Source: DATBRV01 sp036560145
GTDB lineage: Bacteria > Myxococcota_A > UBA9160 > SMWR01
DNA: 64,000 bases
NCBI GenBank assembly: GCA_036560145.1
Contig: DATBRV010000078.1
Location: 1-64,000 of the forward strand
Direction: 5' to 3'
The notes beneath the pieces are model-generated. The model ran no database searches. It was not told where the DNA came from and saw nothing but the letters and a program-made list of their open reading frames with translations. This document shows, piece by piece, positions 9,011 through 17,842 of this stretch; position 1 is the first letter of the stretch; each line of letters begins with the position of its first letter. The position numbers and the translations under genes are program-made.

Positions 9011-9972
9011 CGCGGCTCCCGCAGCCAGGCGACGAAGCGACGGATGCCTTCCTCGAAGGACACGCGAGGCGTCCAGCCCAGCGCCGCGCGGGCCGCCGAG
9101 GTGTCCGCCCAGGTTCGCGTCACGTCGCCGGTCTCGCGCGGGCGCCATTCGATCTCGGCCTCGATCGCGAGGGCCTGCTCGAGCTGCTTGACCAGCTCGA
9201 GCACCGTCACCGTGCGGCCGGCTCCGAAGTTGAGGATCGCGAAGCCGAGGTCGCGATCCAGGGCCCGGACCAGGCCGTCGACCAGATCGTCGATGAACGT
9301 GAAGTCGCGCAGACTGCCGCCATCGCCGTAGATCGGGACCGGACGTCCGGACAGCATGCGCTCGGCGAACTTCCGCACGGCGAGATCGGGCCGTTGCCTG
9401 GGACCGTAGGCGGTGAAGATGCGCGCGCAGGTGACGCCCAGACCCTGGGAGTGGTGGAACGCGTGCGCGAGCAGCTCGCACGCCCGCTTGGTCGCGGCGT
9501 AGGGTGAGATCGGGTGCAGCACGGGATCTTCCTCGCGGAACGGCCCGTTCTCGCGTTCGCCATAGACCGACGAGGAAGACGCGAGGACGAAGTGCGGCCG
9601 CCCCGACCGCGCCGCGGCCTCCAGCACGGCGGAGGTGCCGTGGACGTTCACGTCGGCGAAGGCGGTGGGCCTTTCCAGGCTCGCGCGCACGCCGGCGAGC
9701 GCGGCCAGATGAACGACGCCGTCGATCCCGCCCGCCCCGAAGACGCGCCCGAGCGCCGCGGAGTCGCGGATGTCGGCCCGCACCAGCCGGAAGCCGGGAT
9801 GGCCCATGGCCGCGCCCAGGTTGCGCAGCTTCGCCTGCTCCGGATAGAAGGAATCGAAGTTGTCGAGGCCCACGACCTCGCGCCCCTCGGCGAGCAGGCG
9901 ATCGACCAGGCTCGAGCCGATGAAGCCCGCGGCGCCGGTCACGAGCACGCGTCGGGGGGCGGCGCCGCTCAC
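9007..9972 (-). CDS. NAD-dependent epimerase, UDP-glucuronate 4-epimerase-like
   Basis: 321 residues from a GTG start that overlaps the gmd stop (GTGA). NAD motif TGAAGFIGSSL near the N-terminus; active site Ser in LASSSSVYGE and YxxxK in SPYAATKRACE. FYPEQAKLRNL and the AALAGVRASLERP segment are typical of UDP-glucuronate 4-epimerases, as is IFTAYGPRQRPDLA. Given the upstream-acting Ugd in the same operon, conversion of UDP-glucuronate to UDP-galacturonate is the likely reaction. It shares about the same length and fold as the neighbouring epimerase but the two are clearly different subfamilies, so they are not a recent duplication. Confidence 0.88.
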   Translation of the reverse strand: MSGAAPRRVLVTGAAGFIGSSLVDRLLAEGREVVGLDNFDSFYPEQAKLRNLGAAMGHPGFRLVRADIRDSAALGRVFGAGGIDGVVHLAALAGVRASLERPTAFADVNVHGTSAVLEAAARSGRPHFVLASSSSVYGERENGPFREEDPVLHPISPYAATKRACELLAHAFHHSQGLGVTCARIFTAYGPRQRPDLAVRKFAERMLSGRPVPIYGDGGSLRDFTFIDDLVDGLVRALDRDLGFAILNFGAGRTVTVLELVKQLEQALAIEAEIEWRPRETGDVTRTWADTSAARAALGWTPRVSFEEGIRRFVAWLREPR

Positions 9973-10970
9973 CGCGACCGCCCCGCGCCGCGACGCCGGC
10001 CGCTTTGACGCTCCTGATTCTCGAGGTCGGACTCGACCATCAGCTGGATCAGCTCCTCGAAGCTGGTGCGCGCGCGCCAGCCCAGCGCTTCGCGCGCCTT
10101 GGTCGGGTCGGCGAGCAGGGTATCCACCTCCGCCGGGCGGATCAGCGCCGGGTCGACCTTCACGAACTCCCGCCAGTCGAGGTCGACGTGGCGAAAGGCG
10201 ATCTCGACGCAGTCCTGCACCGAATGGTGCAGGCCGGTGCCGATCACGTAGTCGCCGGGGCTGTCCGGCTGGAGCATGCGCCAGATGGCGTCGACGTACT
10301 CCTTCGCGTAGCCCCAGTCGCGCCGGGCGTCGAGGTTGCCCAGGCGCAGCTCGTCCTGGAGGCCGAGCTTGATGCGCGCCGCCGCCTCCGTGATCTTGCG
10401 CGTCACGAACTCGCGGCCCCGACGCGGGGATTCGTGGTTGAACAGGATCCCCGAGACGGCGTAGAGGCCGTAGCTCTCGCGGTAGTTCACCGTGATCCAG
10501 TGACCGTAGACCTTGGCGACGGCGTAGGGGCTGCGCGGGTGGAACGGCGTCGACTCGTTCTGCGGCGACTCGCGCGCCTTGCCGTACATCTCGGAGCTGG
10601 AAGCCTGGTAGAAGCGGATCTCGGGATCCACCATCCTCACCGCGTCGAGCACGCGCGTGACGCCGATCGCCGTGAACTCGCCCGTGAGCGACGGCTGCAC
10701 CCAGCTCGTCGGCACGAACGACTGCGCGGCCAGGTTGTAGAGCTCCGCCGGCCGAGCCTCGCGCAGCGGCGCCACCAGCGAGCTCTGATCGAGCAGATCG
10801 GCCTGGTGCAGCACCACGCGCCCGCGCAGGTGCGCGATGCGCTCGAAGGTCTCGGTGCTCGAGCGTCGCACCAGCCCGTGGACCTCGTAGCCCTTCTCGA
10901 GCAGCAGCTCGGCCAGGTAGGAGCCGTCCTGGCCGGTGATTCCGGTGATCAGCGCGCAGCCCTGCCTCAC
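9969..10970 (-). CDS. gmd: GDP-mannose 4,6-dehydratase
   Basis: 333 residues from a GTG start overlapping the upstream stop by four bases. It converts GDP-mannose to GDP-4-keto-6-deoxymannose, the precursor of GDP-fucose, GDP-rhamnose and related 6-deoxysugars. The hallmark GITGQDGSYLAE opens the NADP-binding region; the active site contains SSSEMYGK, PFHPRSPYAVAK (YxxxK) and the conserved NHESPRRG segment of Gmd. The product needs a reductase or epimerase-reductase to finish a 6-deoxysugar; no clear GMER or Rmd follows, so that enzyme is elsewhere or one of the adjacent epimerases does the job. Confidence 0.95.
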   Translation of the reverse strand: MRQGCALITGITGQDGSYLAELLLEKGYEVHGLVRRSSTETFERIAHLRGRVVLHQADLLDQSSLVAPLREARPAELYNLAAQSFVPTSWVQPSLTGEFTAIGVTRVLDAVRMVDPEIRFYQASSSEMYGKARESPQNESTPFHPRSPYAVAKVYGHWITVNYRESYGLYAVSGILFNHESPRRGREFVTRKITEAAARIKLGLQDELRLGNLDARRDWGYAKEYVDAIWRMLQPDSPGDYVIGTGLHHSVQDCVEIAFRHVDLDWREFVKVDPALIRPAEVDTLLADPTKAREALGWRARTSFEELIQLMVESDLENQERQSGRRRGAGRSR

Positions 10971-12064
10971 CGCTCCTCCTCCTTCGGCCCGACCACCAGC
11001 TCGCCGCCGGCGGCCTCGTCGCCCGGCCGCGCCGAGAGCACGCCGAGGTTCCAGAGCAGGCGGAGCGTCAGCACGATCACGACCGCCAGAAAGAGCGCCG
11101 CGACGACGCCGCGGATCCGGGTGAAGGAGAGCGCGATCAGACAGAAGCAGGCCGTCACGAAGTAGAACTGCAGCACCGCCGCGCGCGCGGAGCCGCGCGC
11201 CGACAGCAGCCGGTGGTGCATGTGCAGGCGATCGGCCCGGAAGGGCGAGGCGCCCTGCCGGAGGCGCCGGAGGATCGAGAGCCCCGTGTCGAGGATCGGC
11301 ACCGCCAGCGCGAGCAACGGCACGACGAACGTGAGAATCGCCAGGCGGCGGGTTCCCTCCAGCGCGAGCAGCGCCAACACGAAGCCGATGAAGAGCGCAC
11401 CGGTGTCGCCCAGGAAGATCCGGGCCGGGGCGAAATTGAACGGGAGGAATCCGAGCAGCGCGCCGAGCAGCGCGAGCCCCACGCACACGCCGATCGGCGA
11501 GCCCGCCTGCCATGCGATCACGGTGAGGGTTCCGCCGATGATCGCGCCGACGCCGGCCGCGAGGCCGTCCAGACCGTCGACCAGGTTGACGGCGTTCGTG
11601 ATCCCCACGATCCAGAGCGTGGTCCCGACCCAGGCGAGCCAGGGTGGGAAGCTCAGGCTGGTCGACATGATCGGGTCCGTCAGGTGGTCGACCCGGAAGC
11701 CGGAGGCGATCGCGATGGAAGCCGCGATCACCTGGACCAGCAGCTTCGGCACCGCTCCGAGGCCCCGCTGGTCGTCGAGCACGCCGAGCGCGATCACGAG
11801 CAGGCCGCCCAGCAGCAGGCCGCCGAGCCTCTGGGTGTAGATCAGATCTTCGGAGACCAGGACGCCGGCGGCGACGCCGGCGGCGAGCCCGCCCGCGACG
11901 GCGAGGCCGCCGAGCAGCGGCATGTTGTCGCGCCGGCTCACGGAGCGCTCGGTCGGGCGATCGACGATGCCGAGGGCGACCGCAGCGCGCGCCACCAGCG
12001 GGGTCGTGATCACGGCGACCACGAACGACACCGAGAGCGGTATCAGGAAGGTGAGCGCTTCCAT
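10967..12064 (-). CDS. Undecaprenyl-phosphate sugar-1-phosphate transferase, WecA/MraY family
   Basis: 365 residues with about ten predicted membrane helices. It starts lipid-linked repeat-unit synthesis by moving a sugar-1-phosphate (in WecA, GlcNAc-1-phosphate) onto undecaprenyl phosphate in the inner membrane. Family motifs are in order: DRPTERSVSRRDNMPLLGG near the N-terminus, LGVLDDQRGL with the Asp pair, NAVNLVDGLDGLAAG, FLGDTGALFIG, and the His-rich RLHMHHRLL loop typical of WecA-like rather than MraY enzymes. The C-terminus is a short charged tail. It sits between gmd and the autokinase in the operon and is the only initiating enzyme visible in the window. Confidence 0.93.
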   Translation of the reverse strand: MEALTFLIPLSVSFVVAVITTPLVARAAVALGIVDRPTERSVSRRDNMPLLGGLAVAGGLAAGVAAGVLVSEDLIYTQRLGGLLLGGLLVIALGVLDDQRGLGAVPKLLVQVIAASIAIASGFRVDHLTDPIMSTSLSFPPWLAWVGTTLWIVGITNAVNLVDGLDGLAAGVGAIIGGTLTVIAWQAGSPIGVCVGLALLGALLGFLPFNFAPARIFLGDTGALFIGFVLALLALEGTRRLAILTFVVPLLALAVPILDTGLSILRRLRQGASPFRADRLHMHHRLLSARGSARAAVLQFYFVTACFCLIALSFTRIRGVVAALFLAVVIVLTLRLLWNLGVLSARPGDEAAGGELVVGPKEEER

Positions 12065-12106
12065 CGCCTCGTGTTCCGCGCCTCGAAGCTCCCGCCGGCC
12101 AGGAAG

Positions 12107-12958
12107 CTAGGTCGCGTACCCGTAACGCCCCTGATCCACCTGGGCGCCGTTGAGCACGAGGCCGAGCAACCGCCGGCGGTCGAGGATCTCGAGCGCCGCC
12201 TCGACCTCCTGGTGCGGTGTCACGTCTGCGCGCACGACCAGGATCAGCCCGTCGCACAGCTCGGCGACCGCCTTCGCGTCGGGGACGCCGAGGGCCGCCG
12301 GCGTGTCCAGGATCACGCGGTCGTAGCGGCGCGCGACCTCCTCGACCAGCTCCCGCATCCTCGGGCCGGAGAGCAGTTCGGAGGGGTTCGCCGGCTTGCC
12401 GCGCACTGCGAGCACCTCGAGGTTCATCCCCTCGACCTTGAGGATCGCAGAATCCAGGCTCACCGCATCGGAGAGGACCTCGGCGAGGCCGGCTTCCGGG
12501 CGCAGCCCGAGCGCCTGGTGGACCTTGGGCTTGCGCAGGTCGCAGTCGATCAGCAGCACGCGCCGCCCGAGGCTCATCGAGGTGACGATCGCGAGATTGA
12601 TCGCCGCGGTCGTCTTGCCTTCGCCCGAGAGGGGGCTGGTGACCGCGAGGGTTCGAATCGGGCGCTGCGCGGCGAGCGCGTCGATGCGGCCGCGCAGCGA
12701 GCGGAACTGCTCGGCGACGTAGGAGTCGGGTTGGAGCAGCGAGATGCGCCGCTTGTTGAAATCGCCGCTGGGCTCGCCGCCTCCGCCCGCGCTGGCGAGC
12801 AGCCGCTTCCAGAGCGCCGGGCGCCCCTCCTTGGCGGGCCGCGGATGGGGCCGCGCCGGTTCGAGGTCGAGCGGCGCCGTGGGCGAAGTCGCGGGTGCGC
12901 CGGAGCGGCGCTTGCGCTCCTCCTCGGCCCGCCTCAGGGCATCGTAGACCTTCGCCAT
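12107..12958 (-). CDS. Cytoplasmic tyrosine autokinase domain protein (BY-kinase, XrtA-associated type)
   Basis: 283 residues, CpsD/Wzc-kinase type. MAKVYDALRRAEEE at the N-terminus is typical of exosortase-associated autokinases. Walker A is SPLSGEGKTT (108-117), Walker A' is LLIDCDLRKP (135-144), and Walker B is VILDTPAAL. The C-terminus ends GRYGYAT, a short tail with two tyrosines rather than a long tyrosine cluster. No membrane helix is present, so it would dock on the separate Wzz-like protein encoded at 13894-15597. Phosphorylation cycles of such kinases control polymer length and export (family knowledge). Confidence 0.92.
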   Translation of the reverse strand: MAKVYDALRRAEEERKRRSGAPATSPTAPLDLEPARPHPRPAKEGRPALWKRLLASAGGGGEPSGDFNKRRISLLQPDSYVAEQFRSLRGRIDALAAQRPIRTLAVTSPLSGEGKTTAAINLAIVTSMSLGRRVLLIDCDLRKPKVHQALGLRPEAGLAEVLSDAVSLDSAILKVEGMNLEVLAVRGKPANPSELLSGPRMRELVEEVARRYDRVILDTPAALGVPDAKAVAELCDGLILVVRADVTPHQEVEAALEILDRRRLLGLVLNGAQVDQGRYGYAT

Positions 12959-13001
12959 CGCTACTCCCGAATCCGCGTGCGAGACCGCCTCATGCGCTGC
13001 G

Positions 13002-13886
13002 CTACCGGCGAAGTCCGAACCAGCGGCGCCGGCGAGGCGCTGCGCCGCCGGACGCCGCAGCGCCCGCCCCGGGGCTCGCGCCGACCAGTCCGAGGTCGGA
13101 CGCGATCTCCTGGATCAGGTCCGATCCGATCACCGACTGCTCCCGGGCATAACCCAGCAGCAGCGCCCCGTCGCAGACCACGTTCACCAGGCGGGGCACG
13201 CCGCCCGTGACGGCGTGGATCTCCCGCCGGGCGGAACGCTTGAAGATGCCCTTCCCCGTGTATCCCGCAAGCGCGAGGCGCTCGGCGATGTACTCGTCGA
13301 GCTCCTGGGGATCGAAGGGTCGCAGGTGGTGGCGCAGCACGATCCTCTGGCGGAGCTGGCGCAGCTCCGGGCGGGCGAGCACCTCGTTCAGCTCCGGCTG
13401 CCCCACCAGCATGATCTGGAGCAGCTTCTTGGAGGGCGTCTCGAGGTTCGAGAGCAGCCGGACCTCCTCCAGCATCTCGGGCGAGAGATTCTGCGCCTCG
13501 TCGATGATCAGCAGCGTCGTCTGATTGCGCTCGAGCCGCTCGATCAGGAAGTGATTGAGGGCGAGCAGATACTCCGCCTTTGTCTGGCAGGTCTTCTGGA
13601 TCCCGAGCTCGTCGAAGAGCACCAGGAAGAAGCCGAGCGGGTCGAGCTTCGGGTTGAACAGGAAGGCCGAGGCGGTGCTGGCATCGAGCTGGCCGAGCAG
13701 CGCGTGCAGCAGCGTGGTCTTGCCGGTGCCGACCTCGCCGGTGAGCAGCACGAAGCCCTTGCCCGCCTGCACGCCGTAGAGCAGGGTCGCGAGCCCTTCG
13801 CGGTGGGTCTCGCCCAGGTAGAGAAAGGCGGGATCCGGCGTCATCTCGAAGGGCGGCCGCACCAGGCCATAGAACTCGGCGTACAT
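13002..13886 (-). CDS. XrtA/PEP-CTERM-associated ATPase, GspA/ExeA family
   Basis: 294 residues. The opening MYAEFYGLVRPPFEMTPDP is the standard start of the ExeA/GspA-type AAA ATPases found in exosortase-linked polysaccharide loci. Walker A is GEVGTGKT (50-57), Walker B is LLIIDEAQNL (Asp129-Glu130), and VGQPELNEVL and LRQRIVLRHHLRPF act as sensor and arginine-finger regions. The C-terminal 30 residues are Gly/Ala-rich and end RRRRWFGLRR, a basic tail. The gene is seven bases from the Wzz-like gene. Its exact role in polysaccharide assembly is not established. Confidence 0.92.
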   Translation of the reverse strand: MYAEFYGLVRPPFEMTPDPAFLYLGETHREGLATLLYGVQAGKGFVLLTGEVGTGKTTLLHALLGQLDASTASAFLFNPKLDPLGFFLVLFDELGIQKTCQTKAEYLLALNHFLIERLERNQTTLLIIDEAQNLSPEMLEEVRLLSNLETPSKKLLQIMLVGQPELNEVLARPELRQLRQRIVLRHHLRPFDPQELDEYIAERLALAGYTGKGIFKRSARREIHAVTGGVPRLVNVVCDGALLLGYAREQSVIGSDLIQEIASDLGLVGASPGAGAAASGGAAPRRRRWFGLRR

Positions 13887-13893
13887 GGCGGCC

Positions 13894-15597
13894 CTAGGGT
13901 CCCGGCTCGGCCGGGGGGATCACGGGAGGCGCGCCCTCGGGCGGAGCCGCCGGCGTCTCGGGGAGCGGCGCGCCGGCCGGCGCCGCGACGGCGGGCGGCG
14001 CCTCCGCGCCAGCCTCGATCGCCGCACGGGAGGCCGCGCCGTTCACCCAGACGTAGTTGACCGCGCCGCCGATCAGACCGAAGGCGCCGACGGCGACGGT
14101 CGCGAGCGCGGCGCGAATGCGCCCGCGCCGCTGCGCGGCGCGATCCGACTCGAGCCAGATCTGCGGAATCGCCGCCAGCACCGGAATCCGGAGGCTGGCC
14201 TGGAGCTGGCGCGCGGTGTGCACGGAGGGATCCAGCGCCTCCAGCACGATGCCGACGGCGCCCCCCACCGCGACCGCGAAGAAGACACCGAGGATCACGA
14301 TCACCGAGCGGTTGGGCGAGGTGGGCTCGGGCGCGATGAAGGCGACCTCGAGCACCCGGAACTGCTCGGCCAGCTGGCGACGCTCGAGGTTGGCCTGGAC
14401 GGAGGCCTCGAGCTGTTTGTTGCTGAATTCCTGGTAGCTCTCGAACAGGTGCTTGTAGTCGCGCTCGAGGCCCTCGAGCTGCTCGGCGACCGCCGGCGCC
14501 TCGCTGAGCAGGACCTGGATCTCGTCGGCCTGCTGCGTGAGGTTCCGGATCTCCTCCTCGGCGGCCTGCGCCTGGAGCGCGGCGCGGCGACTCTCGGCCT
14601 CGGCGCTCTGCTGCAGGAAGTTCGTGATCGGCTTGCCGCTGGAATCCTCCCCGCCTTCCTCCTGCGACTTGATCTTCACCCTGAGCGATTCGATCTCCAG
14701 CTTGGTCTGGATCACGTCGGGGTGCTTTTCCGTGAAGCCGCGCGCCTGGAACTGGCTGAGCGCGAGCTCGAGCATCTGCAGGCGCCGGCCCGGGCTCGCG
14801 TCGTCGTTCGGCGACGACATCGAGGCCGCCGTCGTGCTCTGGCTGCGGTAGAACGCCTCGTCGCTCTTCGCCTCCGCGAGCGTGCGCCGCGCAGCGGTCA
14901 GGCTCGCGACGATCCGGTCCAGTCGGAGCTGGTTGGACGCGACCTCCTGCGGCATCCGCCCCGGGTTCGCGGCCTTCACCTGGGCCACCTGCGCCTCGAT
15001 CTCGCGGATCTGGGTCGAGAGCCGATCGAGCTCGGTCTGGATGAACTCGAGGCTCTTCTGCGAGAGCTTCACCCGCCCGCTGATGTGCTGCTCGATGAAA
15101 TCGTTCGCCAGACGCTGGGCGACGAGCATCGCCGTGCGCGCGTCGTTGTGCCGGAAGCCGATGCGGAAGGTGTTGATCTCGAGGTCGCGCCGGCTCTGCG
15201 GCAGCTCCGTCTCGAGCTCGGAGAACACCGGCGAGACCCGGATCCGGTCGCGCATCATGCCGATGATCTCCTCGCGCAGCAGCGTCTTGCTCTCCTCCTG
15301 GTAGAGCTTGAGCTCGTCGATGATCCGCGACAGTCGCCCGCGGGAGAGGATCTGGGCGCTCATCAGGTGCAGCCGGGAGTTGAGATCGCTCTCGGGGACG
15401 CCGGCCTCGACCAGCTTGGGGTCGACCGACTGCGGCTCGACCAGGATCGTCGAGGAGCTCTCGTACTCGTTGGGCAGGGCCATCGCCAGCCAATAGGAGG
15501 CCAGCGAAATCACGCCCGCGACCACGGCCATGTGCTTCGCGCGTCGCCGCACGAAGCCCCATACGTCCGCGAGCTGGAAGCCCGACTCCACGTTCAT
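13894..15597 (-). CDS. Polysaccharide chain-length determinant, Wzz/GumC family (XrtA-associated)
   Basis: 567 residues, an inner-membrane copolymerase. An N-terminal helix (about 22-40) and a Wzz domain are followed by long coiled-coil stretches (about 165-400, for example LQAQAAEEEIRNLTQQADEIQ). A second membrane helix follows near 425-448 (VIVILGVFFAVAVGGAVGIV). A third hydrophobic stretch lies near 495-515 (VAVGAFGLIGGAVNYVWV), after a basic segment. The last 45 residues are Pro/Ala-rich, and with three helices would lie in the periplasm. No kinase domain is fused; the BY-kinase gene is encoded two genes downstream in the operon. Matches the XrtA-system chain-length family in layout. Confidence 0.92.
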   Translation of the reverse strand: MNVESGFQLADVWGFVRRRAKHMAVVAGVISLASYWLAMALPNEYESSSTILVEPQSVDPKLVEAGVPESDLNSRLHLMSAQILSRGRLSRIIDELKLYQEESKTLLREEIIGMMRDRIRVSPVFSELETELPQSRRDLEINTFRIGFRHNDARTAMLVAQRLANDFIEQHISGRVKLSQKSLEFIQTELDRLSTQIREIEAQVAQVKAANPGRMPQEVASNQLRLDRIVASLTAARRTLAEAKSDEAFYRSQSTTAASMSSPNDDASPGRRLQMLELALSQFQARGFTEKHPDVIQTKLEIESLRVKIKSQEEGGEDSSGKPITNFLQQSAEAESRRAALQAQAAEEEIRNLTQQADEIQVLLSEAPAVAEQLEGLERDYKHLFESYQEFSNKQLEASVQANLERRQLAEQFRVLEVAFIAPEPTSPNRSVIVILGVFFAVAVGGAVGIVLEALDPSVHTARQLQASLRIPVLAAIPQIWLESDRAAQRRGRIRAALATVAVGAFGLIGGAVNYVWVNGAASRAAIEAGAEAPPAVAAPAGAPLPETPAAPPEGAPPVIPPAEPGP

Positions 15598-15613
15598 GCC
15601 ATCGACCCGCTGT

Positions 15614-17146
15614 TCACCACCAAAGCCCGATCGGTTCGAAATTATACTGGACGGTGAACGTGACGAGGTGGTCGTCGAAATCCGAGGATTGGCCGACCGT
15701 ATCGCCGTGCGAGGACTGCCGGTTGTAGGCGTACTGGAGGGCCGTGACGGTGTTCTTGGTCAGCCGGTAGGCCAGCCGGGCCGCCGCGCCCCAGCGCTGG
15801 GTGTCGAGCGAATCGGCGGAGTCGTCCTGGAGCAGGTTTGCGGCGCCGGCGGGGCTGAACGGGTCCCCGTTGAAGTCGTTGATCAACGGCTGGCCATTGA
15901 CGATCACGAACACCCGCGATCCGTTCGTCGCCGACTTGCGAAGGGTCCAGTCGGTCCGCACCGAGGCGTCCCAGCGGTCCGAGATCCGCCAGGAGCTGGT
16001 CAAGGTGACGGCGTCCAGGGTGGCGCCGCCGTCGATCCCGGAAGCGGTGTCGTCCTGGCGCGCGTAGTTGAGGTTCGACATCAGGTTCGGACTCCAGCGC
16101 TTGGTGAGGCTGGCGTTCGCGAAGTAGGTGATGCGCGTGTCGGTGACGCCCTCCGGCGGGCTGACGTAGCTGAGGTCGACCTGGTTGCCGACGATCGACG
16201 CGACCGTGAGGGGATCCGTGACGAGACGCTGGCCGCAGATGGCGCCGGCGTTGTCGAACAGCAGCGGATTGCCGTTCACGACCGGACAGGTGTCGAACTG
16301 AGACACGACGACCGCGGTCGGGTTTCCGCTCGTGTCGGTCGAGAACACCTGGAACGGGATCCCCTCCTGATCGGGCAGCGTCGCGTTGGGGGCTTTCTGG
16401 TTCGAGTGGATCAGGGCCGGGCCGAGCTGGATGTCGAAGTTGGTGGTCTCGTCGAACGTCCATCGCCACGACCCGAACAGGTTGTAATAGTCGGTGTCGC
16501 TCTTGGGCCGGTTGAAGGTCTCGTCGAAGTTCTGCCGGGTGTAGCTGAATCCGCCGCCCAGCTGGTGGTGCTCGGTGAGCTGGTAGGCCGAGCTCGCCGT
16601 GCCGCCGAAGGTCAGCGCGTCGGCGCGATCGAACTGCGTGGTGTCGAGGACCCCCTGGTTGAAGCGAAGCGTGCCGGAGAGGCGCGGCGTGAAGAAGTGC
16701 GTCGTGCCCAGCGCGAGGTTGTTCTGCAAGACCCGCTCGCGGCCGTCGCCGACTTCGCCCGGAGCCGGGTTCGCGAGGTCGTCCTGGCGGTAGAGGCCGC
16801 GGACGTAGAAGAAGGCGTTGTTCCCGAACAGCTCGGTCTGGGGGGTCAATCGATAGCTGAAGTTCGAATCCACCAGGTGATTCAGATCCCGGACGTCCTG
16901 GTACTTCACGCCGATCTCGTAGGGCAGCGAGTAGCCGGCCGAGTAGTTGAGCTTCTCGCGATCCTCGACCACGGCCACCCGCGGCGTGAACCGGAACACG
17001 ACGTCGTTCTTCTCGTCGTTCGGGCTGCGAAAGACGTTGCTGTCGTACTCGGTCGAGACGCCCATCGACAGCCGTACGTCCGCCCCCCAGGCGACCCCGG
17101 GCAGCAGCAATCCCAATGCCATCAAGACTCTTCGAACCCCGCGCAT
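15614..17146 (-). CDS. Outer-membrane beta-barrel protein of the polysaccharide/PEP-CTERM locus
   Basis: 510 residues. A signal peptide ends at ...GVAWG-A (about residue 22). The mature protein is a string of alternating amphipathic strands (LSGTLRFNQG, HHQLGGGFSYTRQNF, VTALQYAYNRQ) and ends in VQYNFEPIGLWW with a terminal aromatic residue, as expected for barrels handled by the BAM complex. It resembles the roughly 450-500-residue outer-membrane proteins seen in PEP-CTERM/XrtA loci. An inserted loop with two cysteines (DTCPVVNG...GAICGQR) could carry a disulfide. It lies between the Wza-like and Wzz-like genes, which suggests a part in polymer secretion; whether it forms the pore is unknown. 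Confidence 0.82.
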   Translation of the reverse strand: MRGVRRVLMALGLLLPGVAWGADVRLSMGVSTEYDSNVFRSPNDEKNDVVFRFTPRVAVVEDREKLNYSAGYSLPYEIGVKYQDVRDLNHLVDSNFSYRLTPQTELFGNNAFFYVRGLYRQDDLANPAPGEVGDGRERVLQNNLALGTTHFFTPRLSGTLRFNQGVLDTTQFDRADALTFGGTASSAYQLTEHHQLGGGFSYTRQNFDETFNRPKSDTDYYNLFGSWRWTFDETTNFDIQLGPALIHSNQKAPNATLPDQEGIPFQVFSTDTSGNPTAVVVSQFDTCPVVNGNPLLFDNAGAICGQRLVTDPLTVASIVGNQVDLSYVSPPEGVTDTRITYFANASLTKRWSPNLMSNLNYARQDDTASGIDGGATLDAVTLTSSWRISDRWDASVRTDWTLRKSATNGSRVFVIVNGQPLINDFNGDPFSPAGAANLLQDDSADSLDTQRWGAAARLAYRLTKNTVTALQYAYNRQSSHGDTVGQSSDFDDHLVTFTVQYNFEPIGLWW

Positions 17147-17176
17147 CCCACCCCCCGAAACCCGGTCTGGTCCCCA

Positions 17177-17785
17177 TCAGTCATGAACGATGATCGTGTC
17201 TCCGTTCTGCAGCACGATGTTGGTGCCCGGAGCCTTGCCCGCGATGTAGGCGTCGTAGTCGAAGGCGAACTCCGCCTCGCTTCCATCGGTTCGACGCCGC
17301 ACGATGCGGATGTCTCCCTTGTCCGCGAAGGTGTTGAAGCCGCCGACCGCGGCGATCGCCTCCAGCACCCGCAGGTCCTTCGTCAGCGGGATCTGGGCAT
17401 TGCGCGCGACCTCGCCCACCATCGAGACGAACTGGCTGTTCATTTCGATCACGATCACCGCGACGTCCGGGGCCGTCACGTACTCCCCGAGCTCGCGCGT
17501 CAATATCTCCTTCAGCTCGACGGGGGTCAGGCCCTCGGCCTGCACGTCGTCGAGGAGCGGCACCGAGATCTTCCCGTCCGGGCGCACCGGCACGCGCACC
17601 GTGAGGTCCTCGTTCTTCCACACCACGATCTGCAGCACGTCGGTCACCCCGATCACGTAGGTGGGCCGATCCATCGGCTTGGGATCCACCGGCGGCGGCG
17701 ATAGCCCTCGTCCACCGCAGGCGAGCCCACCCGCGCAAAGCACCAGACCCAGATAAGACGCCGCCGACCGTCCGAGAAGCCGCAT
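17177..17785 (-). CDS. Polysaccharide export protein, Wza/EpsE family (XrtA-associated)
   Basis: 202 residues from the ATG at 17785; an in-frame ATG at 17842 would add 19 residues before the signal and is less likely. The N-terminus is a hydrophobic signal ending ...GGLAC, so a probable lipoprotein although the lipobox is not perfect. A poly_export domain (about 40-120, YVIGVTDVLQIVVWKNEDLTVRVPVRPDGKI) is followed by one SLBB-like domain (VSMVGEVARNAQIPL...GFNTFADKGDIRIVRR). It ends LQNGDTIIVHD, the usual end of short exporters of this class. It lacks the large C-terminal helix region of E. coli Wza, so the outer-membrane channel may involve the neighbouring barrel. Confidence 0.92.
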   Translation of the reverse strand: MRLLGRSAASYLGLVLCAGGLACGGRGLSPPPVDPKPMDRPTYVIGVTDVLQIVVWKNEDLTVRVPVRPDGKISVPLLDDVQAEGLTPVELKEILTRELGEYVTAPDVAVIVIEMNSQFVSMVGEVARNAQIPLTKDLRVLEAIAAVGGFNTFADKGDIRIVRRRTDGSEAEFAFDYDAYIAGKAPGTNIVLQNGDTIIVHD

Positions 17786-17842
17786 CCTGCCATCGCTCCA
17801 CGAGCCTCTCTGAGTAGACACCGGGTAGCCGACCGCCGGCAC

